A stretch of 64,000 nucleotides of DNA from Streptomyces sp. WZ-12 (GTDB lineage Bacteria; Actinomycetota; Actinomycetes; Streptomycetales; Streptomycetaceae): assembly GCF_028898845.1 (NCBI RefSeq), contig NZ_CP118574.1, forward strand, positions 992,001-1,056,000, in the 5' to 3' direction. Under the pieces are notes generated by a model that saw only the letters and a list, made by a program, of their open reading frames with translations, did no database searches and was not told the origin of the DNA. Made by a program: the position numbers and the translations under genes. Of this stretch, positions 1 through 9,509 are shown one piece after another; the first letter of the stretch is position 1; each line of letters begins with the position of its first letter.

Positions 1-1
1 G

Positions 2-247
2 TCCTACGCCCCGGCCGGCCGGACCTACACCCTCACCCTGACCGCCAACCGCACCACGCGCCGCGCCTGGACCCGCCTTTCGCTGCCGACCAGCGTCTTC
101 CCCCGCGGCGCCCGAATCACCGTTACCGGGGCCGGGACGAGGGTGATCGTGACGGCCGACGGCCCGGGGCACGCCAGGTTGCTCCTCCCAACGGCCCGTC
201 CGGGAGCGGTGGTTCGGGTGGTGGCGACGGCTACCGCCGTTCGGTAG
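2..247 (+). CDS. C-terminal end of an unidentified protein (cut by window edge)
   Basis: An open frame runs from the window edge to a TAG stop, giving about 81 residues of a C-terminus. The piece is rich in alternating Thr, Val and Arg (for example TYTLTLTANRTTRR and ARITVTGAGTRVIVTA), as in beta-sandwich domains that end many secreted glycoside hydrolases. No catalytic motif is present, so the family cannot be named. Gene assignment rests on the uninterrupted frame and its Streptomyces-like third-position GC. Confidence 0.5.
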   Translation, partial: SYAPAGRTYTLTLTANRTTRRAWTRLSLPTSVFPRGARITVTGAGTRVIVTADGPGHARLLLPTARPGAVVRVVATATAVR

Positions 248-462
248 CCAGGCACGTGCGCGCGGGGGCGGGTGTCCCGGGTGGGGCTCCAGGTGCCTGG
301 CAAAGCGGGCGCACGGGGACCGTCACAGGGAGCCCGGTGGCGACGTCGTAGCTCCGGGGGTCGAGCCCCGGCACGTCATTGCGTGGGGATGGTCGCGAGG
401 GTCGGGGCGGGGCGCGGAAATGGGGTTGACGCCTGGGGCGGTTGTCGGTCGGATGGCGCTCC

Positions 463-1422
463 ATGAGTGGAGCACAGATGCATCCCGGCATGTTTCCGAT
501 CGACGCCGGGCTCGTACGGCGGTTGATCGCCGGGCAGTTCCCGCAGTGGGCGGGGCTGGCGGTGCAGCGGTTTCCGTCCGGGGGCACGGTCAATGCCATG
601 TACCGGCTGGGCGACGATCTGGTCGTGCGGCTGCCGCTGGTGCGGGGCGGCATCGGGGACGTGTTGCGGGAGCGGGAGTGGTTGCCGCGCCTGGCGCCCC
701 TGCTGCCGGTGGCGGTCCCGGAGGTGCGGGGGGCCGGGGAGCCCGCGGAGGGGTATCCGTGGCCGTGGTCGGTGTACCGGTGGTTGGCCGGGGAGGCTCC
801 TCGGGTGGGGGCACTGGTTGAGCCCGCGCGGTTGGGCGGGGAGTTGGCCGCGTTCGTGAGGGCGATGGGGAGCGTTGCCCTGCCCGGGGCGCCGGCGGCG
901 CACCGCGGCGGGCCGCTCGTCTCGCTCGATGCGTCGACCCGCGCGGCGATCGAGGAGCTTCGCGGGATCCCGCGGGAGAACATCGACTGCGATGCCGCGC
1001 TGGCCGTCTGGGACGAGGCGGTGCGCGCCCCGGACTGGGACGGGCCGCCGGTGTGGCTGCACGCCGATCTGATGCCGGGCAATCTGCTGGTGGACGGCGG
1101 CGGGCTGGGTGCGGTGATCGACTTCGGGTGCCTGGGAGCGGGCGATCCGGCCTGTGACCTGTTCCCGGCGTGGAATCTGCTGCCGGTGGGTGACGGCAGG
1201 GACACCTTCCGCGGTGCACTGGGCCTGGACGGCGCGACCTGGCTGCGCGGCCGGGCGCGGACGCTGTCCCAGGCGCTGAACGCGCTACCGTACTACCGGA
1301 CGACCAACCCCACGATGGCGCAGAACGCCCGGCACGTGATCCGGGAAGTGCTGGGAGAGGTCGGGTCGACACCCCGGGCCCGCACGCGGCCCGCGCACCC
1401 GCCCCAGCTCCCAGGCGTGTGA
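463..1422 (+). CDS. Aminoglycoside phosphotransferase (APH) family protein
   Basis: Predicted 319-residue cytosolic small-molecule kinase of the APH/choline kinase fold. The catalytic loop is VWLHADLMPGNLL, followed by the metal-binding VIDFG segment and a GDPACDL stretch; these are the Brenner motif and the DFG-like motif of the family. The N-terminal lobe contains RLPL and EREWL, in keeping with the ATP-binding part. ATG 463 is preferred; a TTG at 442 and an ATG at 478 are alternatives. The substrate cannot be told: many Streptomyces paralogues are not antibiotic kinases. Genes on both sides are unrelated. Confidence 0.85.
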   Translation: MSGAQMHPGMFPIDAGLVRRLIAGQFPQWAGLAVQRFPSGGTVNAMYRLGDDLVVRLPLVRGGIGDVLREREWLPRLAPLLPVAVPEVRGAGEPAEGYPWPWSVYRWLAGEAPRVGALVEPARLGGELAAFVRAMGSVALPGAPAAHRGGPLVSLDASTRAAIEELRGIPRENIDCDAALAVWDEAVRAPDWDGPPVWLHADLMPGNLLVDGGGLGAVIDFGCLGAGDPACDLFPAWNLLPVGDGRDTFRGALGLDGATWLRGRARTLSQALNALPYYRTTNPTMAQNARHVIREVLGEVGSTPRARTRPAHPPQLPGV

Positions 1423-1537
1423 GGCGCGCCACATCAACCGCGCCGGTGGCCCTCGCGTCTTGGTCGACAACAGCAACCCGCCAACCAGCAGTCCGCACGC
1501 ATCGATACGAGCCAGCACGACAGAAAGCCCGGCAGCC

Positions 1538-2005
1538 ATGCCCTCTCAGCCGCGTCGCACCTCCCACGGCACCGCCTACCTCGTGCTCGGCGGGCTCGTC
1601 GTGGCCTGCCTGATGATCGGCGGCGGGGTGTGGGCCCAGAACAACACCACCTGGCTCAAGCGGATGCGCGGCGGGAATGCCTGGAGCCTGACGTACCAGG
1701 CCGCAGCCGTCGGCGGCGGTGGTCACGCCACCACCGTGCGCTACCGCGTCAACCCGGACAGGTACGAGCGGAACCATCGCATCGAGCGGGTCGGCCGCAC
1801 TCCGCTGCCGTGGAGCAAGCAGGCGCTGGTCACCACCGGGGAGTTGGCGCGGGTGGAGGTCGAGCCCGAGGGGGACACGGTCGCCACGTGTCGGATCCTG
1901 CTCGACGGCGTCAGGGTCGTGGCCGAGGGCCGCTCCCCCGCCCCCGGTCGTCCCGCGGTCTGTCAGGTGAAGACCAGCAGCACGCCGGAGAAGTGGCCCC
2001 GCTGA
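1538..2005 (+). CDS. Small membrane-anchored protein, MmpS-like
   Basis: Predicted 155-residue protein with a short basic N-terminus, one strong transmembrane helix (TAYLVLGGLVVACLMIGGGVW, with its charged flanks) and an extracytoplasmic domain of about 115 residues with two Cys residues that may pair (in TCRIL and VCQVK). Length, topology and the beta-rich tail resemble actinobacterial MmpS-type accessory proteins, but no specific motif proves this. A longer reading frame starts at 1460; ATG 1538 places the helix near the N-terminus. Function unknown. Confidence 0.55.
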   Translation: MPSQPRRTSHGTAYLVLGGLVVACLMIGGGVWAQNNTTWLKRMRGGNAWSLTYQAAAVGGGGHATTVRYRVNPDRYERNHRIERVGRTPLPWSKQALVTTGELARVEVEPEGDTVATCRILLDGVRVVAEGRSPAPGRPAVCQVKTSSTPEKWPR

Positions 2006-2025
2006 GTGCGGGCGCACGCGTGCGG

Positions 2026-2115
2026 AGACTCGATTCGACCGGACTCGATTCGACTGGACTTGATCCGGATCGGCTGGACTTGATTCGGCTCGGCTGGGCC
2101 TGATTCGCCGCCGGC
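2026..2115. repeat. Compound tandem repeat between two genes
   Basis: Two near-identical 15-base units (2026-2040, 2041-2055; core ACTCGATTCGAC) are followed by two and a half 20-base units (2056-2075, 2076-2095 and a decayed copy 2096-2115; core GGACTTGAT). The array ends about 40 bases before the next start codon. It is noncoding and lies just after the MmpS-like stop. Confidence 0.7.
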
Positions 2116-2154
2116 CTCCCTCGGAATCACGCGGCGTCGCCTAAAGTCGCCGGC

Positions 2155-2859
2155 ATGGTTGAGCCTGACTATCTCGCCGCGGTCCGGGAGTCGTACGACA
2201 GCATTGCCGGCGCTTATGCCGAAGTGGTCAAGAAACCAGTGGAGTTGGACCCGGTGTCGCGCGCCGTGTTGGGCGCGTTCGCCGAGTTCGTGCGGGTGGG
2301 CGAGCGTGGTCCGGTCGCGGATCTGGGGTGCGGGCCGGGGCATGTGACCGCGCATCTGGTGGAGTTGGGGGTGCCCGCGTTCGGCATCGATCTGTCGGCG
2401 AGGATGGTCGAGTTGGCGCGGCGGGCCCACCCGGGCGTGGGGTTCACCGTGGGGTCGATGACCGCGCTGCCGCTCCCGGACGACGGACTGGGCGGCATCC
2501 TGGCGTACTACTCGACCCACCACACACCGCCGGAGGCGCTACCGACGGTGTTCGCCGAGTTCCATCGCGCCCTGGCGCCCGGCGGTCAGATGATGTTGGC
2601 CGGTCAGGTGGGGAACCGCGAGCGTCGTCGTCCGACGCATGCGTACGGCGGCCATCCGGTGTCCTACGAGTCCCATCGACTGCCGTTGGAACGGATCGCG
2701 GAACTGCTGGGGCGGGCCGGGCTCGTCGTCACCGCGCGACTGGAGCAGACCGTCGGTGACGCGGGCGGTGGCGGCGGTGGGCGGAGGGTCGGTACGTGCC
2801 TGGCGCGGAAGCCGGAGCGGGGAGAGCAGGCCGGACGGATGCCGGTCGGGCCAACGTGA
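2155..2859 (+). CDS. Class I SAM-dependent methyltransferase
   Basis: Predicted 234-residue methyltransferase of the UbiE/Methyltransf_11 type. Motif I is VADLGCGPGHVTAHL (about residues 53-67), followed by an acidic motif II region (FGIDLS) and the YYSTHHTP segment in place of motif IV. The N-terminus (VRESYDSIAGAYAEV) is the usual substrate-side helix of this family. The C-terminal 30 residues are low complexity and Gly/Arg-rich. Substrate unknown. A shorter relative lies at 11059-11571. Confidence 0.85.
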   Translation: MVEPDYLAAVRESYDSIAGAYAEVVKKPVELDPVSRAVLGAFAEFVRVGERGPVADLGCGPGHVTAHLVELGVPAFGIDLSARMVELARRAHPGVGFTVGSMTALPLPDDGLGGILAYYSTHHTPPEALPTVFAEFHRALAPGGQMMLAGQVGNRERRRPTHAYGGHPVSYESHRLPLERIAELLGRAGLVVTARLEQTVGDAGGGGGGRRVGTCLARKPERGEQAGRMPVGPT

Positions 2860-2983
2860 CCGCCGCAGGCAGCCCCTTCAGGACGTCGATGCCGTTGAAG
2901 GCGTTGGAGCGGACCGGGGGGCGATCGTTACCGGGTGCACCGGATTCCGTGTCGAACCCCCAGGCCCCGGGCATGGACCCCAT

Positions 2984-4423
2984 GTGACCGAAGAACTCTG
3001 TCTGTTGAGCGCGCTGGAGCAGGCCGCGGCCCTGCGGCGCGGGGACGTCAGCGCCCGGGAGCTGCTCCGGGCGCACCTGGACCGGATCGAACGGCTCAAC
3101 CCGGTGGTCAACGCGATCGTCACATTGGTGCCGGACCGGGCCATGGCGGAGGCGAAGGCGGCCGACGAGCGACTGGCCCGCGGGGAGGAGGTCGGTCCGC
3201 TGCACGGGCTGCCGATGGCGCACAAGGACACCCACCTCACGGCCGGCATCCGCACCACCTTCGGCTCCCCGGCGCTGGCCGAGCACGTACCGGACGTCGA
3301 CGACCTGGTGGTCGAACGGCTGCGGGCGGCCGGCGCGATCACCCTCGGCAAGACCAACGTCCCGGAGTTCGGGGGCGGTTCGCACACCTTCAACCCCGTT
3401 TTCGGGGCCACCCGCAACCCCTACGACCCGACGCGCTCCGCGGGCGGCAGCAGCGGGGGCGCGGCCGCGGCGCTGGCCTGCGGTCTCCAATCCCTGGCCG
3501 ACGGCAGCGACATGGGTGGCTCGCTGCGCAATCCGGCCGCGTTCTGCAACGTCGTCGGGCTGCGCCCCTCGCCGGGCCGGGTGCCGAGCTGGCCGGGCGA
3601 GGCGGCCTGGTCGACGCTGACCGTGCAGGGGCCGATGGGGCGCACCGTGGCGGACGCGGCGCTGGCCCTGTCGGTGCTGGCGGGCCCGGACGACCGCAGC
3701 CCGATCGCGCTGTCCGAGCCGGGTTCCTCGTTCGCCGGGCCGCTGTCGGGCGACGTCACCGGGCTGCGGGTCGCCTGGTCGCCGGACCTCGGCGGCGCGG
3801 TGCCGGTCGACCCCGAGGTGCGGGCGGCGGTGGCCGCCCAGGTGCCGGTGTTCGAACGGCTCGGCTGCCGGGTCGAGGAGGACTGTCCGGACTTCGCCGG
3901 CGCGGAGGAGGTGTTCCGCACGCTGCGCGCCTGGCAGTTCGAACGGGCGCTGGGCGGGCTCGTGGACCGAAGTCCGGAACTGGTCAAGCCGGCGCTGCGG
4001 TGGAACGTGGAGTGCGGACGGCGGCTCTCCGGCCCGGACATCGGGCGGGCCGAGGCGCTGCACACCGCGCTGTACCACCGGGTGCGGGAGTTCTTCACGC
4101 GCTATGACGTGCTGCTGCTCCCGGTCAGCCAGGTCGCGCCGTTCGACGCGTCGGCGGAGTACCCGGCAAAGATCGACGGGGTCGCGCAGGAGACCTATCT
4201 GGACTGGATGCGGTCCTGCTACTTCGTGAGCGCGGCCGGCAATCCCGCGCTGTCGGTGCCGGCCGGCTTCACCGCCGGCGGGCTGCCGGTGGGCCTGCAG
4301 ATCGTCGGCCGCCACCGGGCCGACCTCCAGGTGCTGCGGGTCGGCCACGCCTACGAGCGGGCAACCGGGCACGGGACCCGTAGGCCGGCATTCGCCGCGC
4401 TGACGCCCCCGGAGACCGACTGA
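2984..4423 (+). CDS. Amidase signature family hydrolase
   Basis: Predicted 479-residue amidase, a normal length for the family. The Ser-cisSer-Lys triad is visible: Lys81 in PMAHKD, the GGSSGG loop at about 154-159, and Ser180 in GSDMGGS. GTG 2984 is chosen because the conserved N-terminus (ELLRAHLDRIERLNPVVNAIV) follows directly; the open frame extends upstream to 2639 but overlaps the methyltransferase gene. Substrate not predictable. It is a paralogue, but not a close copy, of the amidase at 54894. Confidence 0.88.
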   Translation: MTEELCLLSALEQAAALRRGDVSARELLRAHLDRIERLNPVVNAIVTLVPDRAMAEAKAADERLARGEEVGPLHGLPMAHKDTHLTAGIRTTFGSPALAEHVPDVDDLVVERLRAAGAITLGKTNVPEFGGGSHTFNPVFGATRNPYDPTRSAGGSSGGAAAALACGLQSLADGSDMGGSLRNPAAFCNVVGLRPSPGRVPSWPGEAAWSTLTVQGPMGRTVADAALALSVLAGPDDRSPIALSEPGSSFAGPLSGDVTGLRVAWSPDLGGAVPVDPEVRAAVAAQVPVFERLGCRVEEDCPDFAGAEEVFRTLRAWQFERALGGLVDRSPELVKPALRWNVECGRRLSGPDIGRAEALHTALYHRVREFFTRYDVLLLPVSQVAPFDASAEYPAKIDGVAQETYLDWMRSCYFVSAAGNPALSVPAGFTAGGLPVGLQIVGRHRADLQVLRVGHAYERATGHGTRRPAFAALTPPETD

Positions 4424-4556
4424 CCACGCAGGAGGCCGACCGGCAGCACGCCCCCGACCCGCGACCCGAGCCGCCGCTCCGGCACGCCGACAGGCGCCAC
4501 GCGACGCCGCACAGACTCCCCTACAGACACCGCCCAGACACCGCACCCACCCCCGC

Positions 4557-6038
<1,482 letters not shown>

Positions 6039-6058
6039 CCCGCTCCCCGCTCCCCCAT

Positions 6059-6093
6059 GGGCCGGCTCGACACCGAGGGTGTCGGGCCGGCCC
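6059..6093 (+). terminator. Rho-independent-type hairpin after argG
   Basis: Sixteen-base arms (6059-6074 and 6078-6093) pair with one G-U across a three-base loop, 20 bases after the argG stop. There is no T-run, which is normal for Streptomyces. It also separates argG from the convergent hydrolase gene. Confidence 0.85.
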
Positions 6094-6146
6094 GTTGCCG
6101 TGTCCCGCTGCGGTGCCGGTGGTGGCGTTCCCCGGCACCGGCCGGA

Positions 6147-7007
6147 TCAGGCGGGCAGGTCGCGGACGAAGCCGGCGATCAACGTCGCCACCGCTTCCGG
6201 GGTCTCCAGGACCATGGCGTGGCCGGCCTCGACCCGGGCGACGCTGATCGTCGGCCGGACGCGGGCCAGTTCGGCCAGTTCCGCGGCGAGCCCGCGCGCG
6301 AAGCGTTCGGCCAGTTCGGCGAACCACCCCGCCACCGGCATCGGCCCGTGCGGCCGACCGGCCTGCACCAGCAGCAGCGGGCGGGTCACCCCCGCCAGCC
6401 AGGACGTGACGCCGAGCGCACCGAGCCGGTCCAGTTCGTCGAACATCTGCTGCGCCGCCGGCCGTTCCGGCAGCGTCTGCCAACCGCCGCCGGGAATCGG
6501 TCGCGCGGCCGCGCGGGCGGCGGCCTCCGCGCGGTCCGCGGGAATCCCGTACCGGGCGGCGTGGGCGACCTCGTCCTCGATGTACTCGGGCGGGGCCACA
6601 ACTCCGGTGGCAGCCCTGAGCAGTTCCCCGACCCGTTCGGCGCCGGGGTACTCGCCGGGCCGGCCCCACCAGAAGCCGTCCAGATTCACGGCGGCGCGGA
6701 CGACGTCGTCATGGGCCCGTGCGTACTCGACCGCGGCCAGCCCGCCGAGCGAAGTCCCCACCATGACCGGCGCCGTGACGCCGTGCGCCGCCAGGGTCCC
6801 GGCGATGCCGCGCACCGCGGCGGGCATCGTCCACGGGGAGAGATCCGGGGAACGGCCGTGCCCGGGAAGGTCGAGGGCGAGGACCCGGTGCCCCGCGGTG
6901 AGCTCCCCGGCGACGGCGTCCCAGTCCGCGTGCGACCGGCCCGCACCGTGCAACAGCACCAACTCCGGGCCGTCGCCCCCGTGATCGCGAATATGCAGCA
7001 GCGTCAT
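6147..7007 (-). CDS. Alpha/beta-hydrolase
   Basis: Predicted 286-residue alpha/beta-hydrolase fold enzyme. The oxyanion segment LLHGAGRSHADWD, the nucleophile elbow GTSLGG and the late catalytic His in EAGHAM are in the correct order. An acidic residue after strand 6 probably completes the triad. The compact N-terminus without a signal peptide points to the cytosol. Substrate unknown; esterases, epoxide hydrolases and lactonases share this pattern. Monocistronic, facing argG across a terminator. Confidence 0.85.
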   Translation of the reverse strand: MTLLHIRDHGGDGPELVLLHGAGRSHADWDAVAGELTAGHRVLALDLPGHGRSPDLSPWTMPAAVRGIAGTLAAHGVTAPVMVGTSLGGLAAVEYARAHDDVVRAAVNLDGFWWGRPGEYPGAERVGELLRAATGVVAPPEYIEDEVAHAARYGIPADRAEAAARAAARPIPGGGWQTLPERPAAQQMFDELDRLGALGVTSWLAGVTRPLLLVQAGRPHGPMPVAGWFAELAERFARGLAAELAELARVRPTISVARVEAGHAMVLETPEAVATLIAGFVRDLPA

Positions 7008-7211
7008 GGCCCCACGGTAGGGGAACGCACGGGTCCCAAGGGGCCGAAGTGCGCGATGAGTCCGACGGACCTGGGCACGGGTAATGAATCGCGCCGCGCG
7101 GATTAAAGACGGAATCAGGTCGGTAAAGGGTTTCCCCGCATCCGGTGAGAAATTCCTTGAAAAGGCCGGCTGCGGCCTAGGGGGCCACGAACATGCCGAA
7201 GACTTCTGCGC

Positions 7212-9419
7212 ATGGCTACCACAATCCTCGACAGAACTGCCCCCACCGGCGGCACCGACCGCCGCGCGCCCTGGCGATCACCGGTGGGTCAGCCCGCGTA
7301 CGCGCGCCCGGCGCTGCTGGTCATCGCCGTGCTTGCCGCCGTGCTCTACGCGTGGGGGATCAATCACAGCCATTACCACACCTTCTACGCCAACGCCGTG
7401 CGCAGTATGACGGAGAGCTGGCGGGCGTTCTTCTACGGTTCCTTCGACCCGGGCAATTCCATCACCCTCGATAAACTCCCGGGATTCCTTTGGCCGCAGG
7501 CCATTTCGGCCCGGATATTCGGCTTCCACCCCTGGGCGGTGACGCTCCCTCAGGTGCTGGAGGGGGTGGCGAGCCTGCTGGTGCTGTACCGGGTGGTGCG
7601 CCGCTGGGCCGGCGAGAAGGCGGCGTTGCTCGCGGCCGTCGCGTTCCTGTTGACGCCGGTGGCGGTGGGGTTGTTCCGCACCTCCGTCGAGGACCCGCTG
7701 TTCACGCTGTGCGTGCTGCTCGCGGCCGAAGCCACCCAACGGGCGGCGGAATCCGGCCGGTTGCGACCACTGGTGATGGCCGGTGTCTGGGTCGGCATCG
7801 GCTTCCAGTCGAAGATGCTGGAGGCGTGGGCGGTCCTTCCCGCGCTCGCCGTGGTGTACCTGCTCTCGGCGCCGGTCCCGCTGCGCAAGCGACTGGCGCG
7901 GCTCGGGATCTCCGCGGTGGTGATGTTCGCCGTCTCCGCCTCGTGGATGGTGGTCGTCGCCCTCACCCCGGCCAAGGACCGTCCCTACGTCGACGGCACC
8001 ACCAACAACTCTGCGTTCAGCATGGTGGTCGGCTACAACTTCCTCAACCGCTTCTCGTCGCTGGGCATCAGCGCCGCCTCCACCGGCAGCATCAGCGCGA
8101 CCCGGGGCGGTGGCGGCCAGCACGGAGGCCATGACCAGGGCCCCGGCGACGGTCGCGCCGAGGGCCACGGCAAGGGGCAGGGGCGGGGTGGTGGCGCGCC
8201 GTCGCCCGCCGCCATGACGCCAGGCACCGCCCAACTGCCTGACGCTGCACCGCACTTCGGGACTCATGACCACGGCAGCGCCGGCGACCCCAACGGCTTC
8301 GGAGGCGGCCGGAGCCAGGACGGTTGGTCGAAGATGTTCGGCCCCTCGCTCGCGTCACAGACCGGCTGGCTCTACCCGTTCGCCGCCGTCGCCCTCGGCT
8401 GCGTCCTCCTCTGGCGCCGCGGCCGGCCGCGCACGGACCGGCTCCGGGCCGGCTTCGTCCTCTGGGGCACCTGGCTGGCCACGTACTTCCTGGTCTTCAG
8501 CGCGGGCAGCGTCGGCGGGCACACGTACTACATGGGCGTGATCGCGGTGCCGCTCGCCGCGCTGACCGGCGGCGGCCTGACCATGCTGTGGCGGGCGTAC
8601 CGGACCGGCGGACGGCGTGCCTGGGCGCTGCCCGGTGCGGTCGCCGCGACGGTGGCGTGGGGCGCGTACCTGACCGGCGCATTCCCGTCGTTCCTACCGT
8701 GGTTGGCGCCGGCGATGGGCACGTTGGGACTGGCCGCCGTCGCCCTGCTGGTCCTCGCCCGGCCCGGCGGCCCCCGGCGCGGCGGTCGGCTGGCCCTGGC
8801 CGGGCTCGGCGCGTCGCTCGTCGCGGTGCTGCTCGCGCCGAGCGCCTGGGCGGTGCAGGTCTTCAACCCGACGTACGGCACCTCCGGGATGGGCGCGGTC
8901 GGCCCGTCCGGCATGCGCGGCGGCGCCCACGGGACGGGGAAGGCACCGCGCGGCGGGCACCCGAAGGGTGGATTCGGCGAGTCCGACGGCCAACTCACCG
9001 CAGCTCAGCGCAAGTTGCTCGACTACACCACCGCCCACCAGGGATCGGCCGCCTACGCCTTCGCCACCAACGGCTGGAGCAACGCGTCCCCGTACATCCT
9101 CGCCGCGGGCACCCACGTCCTCGCCCTGGGCGGCTTCAGCGGCCAGGTGCCGTTCCCCACCGAGGCCGGCTTCCGGCAACTGGTCAACGCGGGCCAGGTC
9201 CGCTACGTCCTGCTGGGCCAAGGCCGCGGCACGGGCGCGGCGTTCGGCGGCGGGGGCGGCAACGGCACGACGTCGACCAGCCGGATCACCGACTGGGTGC
9301 GGTCCGCCTGCACCCGCGTCCCGGCCGCGGCGTACGGCGGCGCGCAGGCACCGGCGGCCGCCACTGCCCGGGAGGGCGGCGGCGCCCAGACGCTCTACCG
9401 GTGCGCCCCGGTGCGCTAG
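7212..9419 (+). CDS. GT39-family membrane glycosyltransferase (ArnT/PMT-like)
   Basis: Predicted 735-residue polytopic membrane enzyme, probably transferring sugar from a polyprenyl-phosphate donor on the outer face of the membrane. The first helix (ARPALLVIAVLAAVLYAW) is followed by the loop FDPGNSITLDKLPGFLWPQA, which matches the conserved D-x-DKPP-type loop of PMT_2 proteins, and by many hydrophobic helices. Two Gly/His-rich low-complexity inserts (about residues 297-335 and 565-585) interrupt the protein. It faces a membrane esterase with a similar insert across a strong terminator. Acceptor unknown. Confidence 0.82.
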   Translation: MATTILDRTAPTGGTDRRAPWRSPVGQPAYARPALLVIAVLAAVLYAWGINHSHYHTFYANAVRSMTESWRAFFYGSFDPGNSITLDKLPGFLWPQAISARIFGFHPWAVTLPQVLEGVASLLVLYRVVRRWAGEKAALLAAVAFLLTPVAVGLFRTSVEDPLFTLCVLLAAEATQRAAESGRLRPLVMAGVWVGIGFQSKMLEAWAVLPALAVVYLLSAPVPLRKRLARLGISAVVMFAVSASWMVVVALTPAKDRPYVDGTTNNSAFSMVVGYNFLNRFSSLGISAASTGSISATRGGGGQHGGHDQGPGDGRAEGHGKGQGRGGGAPSPAAMTPGTAQLPDAAPHFGTHDHGSAGDPNGFGGGRSQDGWSKMFGPSLASQTGWLYPFAAVALGCVLLWRRGRPRTDRLRAGFVLWGTWLATYFLVFSAGSVGGHTYYMGVIAVPLAALTGGGLTMLWRAYRTGGRRAWALPGAVAATVAWGAYLTGAFPSFLPWLAPAMGTLGLAAVALLVLARPGGPRRGGRLALAGLGASLVAVLLAPSAWAVQVFNPTYGTSGMGAVGPSGMRGGAHGTGKAPRGGHPKGGFGESDGQLTAAQRKLLDYTTAHQGSAAYAFATNGWSNASPYILAAGTHVLALGGFSGQVPFPTEAGFRQLVNAGQVRYVLLGQGRGTGAAFGGGGGNGTTSTSRITDWVRSACTRVPAAAYGGAQAPAAATAREGGGAQTLYRCAPVR

Positions 9420-9439
9420 CCGGCGGACGCCGACAGACA

Positions 9440-9476
9440 ACCGCCCCCGCCCGTGTGCTCACGGGTCGGGGGCGGT
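9440..9476. terminator. Bidirectional terminator hairpin
   Basis: Long GC arms (9440-9455 and 9460-9476) pair almost perfectly, with one mismatch, around a four-base loop between the convergent glycosyltransferase and esterase genes. Confidence 0.85.
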
Positions 9477-9509
9477 GTCGCGTTGTCCGCGGTGGGCCTA
9501 CCGGGTCGG

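Noticed and set aside
248..462. Possible small gene or regulatory RNA in the gap before the phosphotransferase
   Set aside because: No ribosome-binding site with a plausible frame, no strong hairpin and no repeat were seen.
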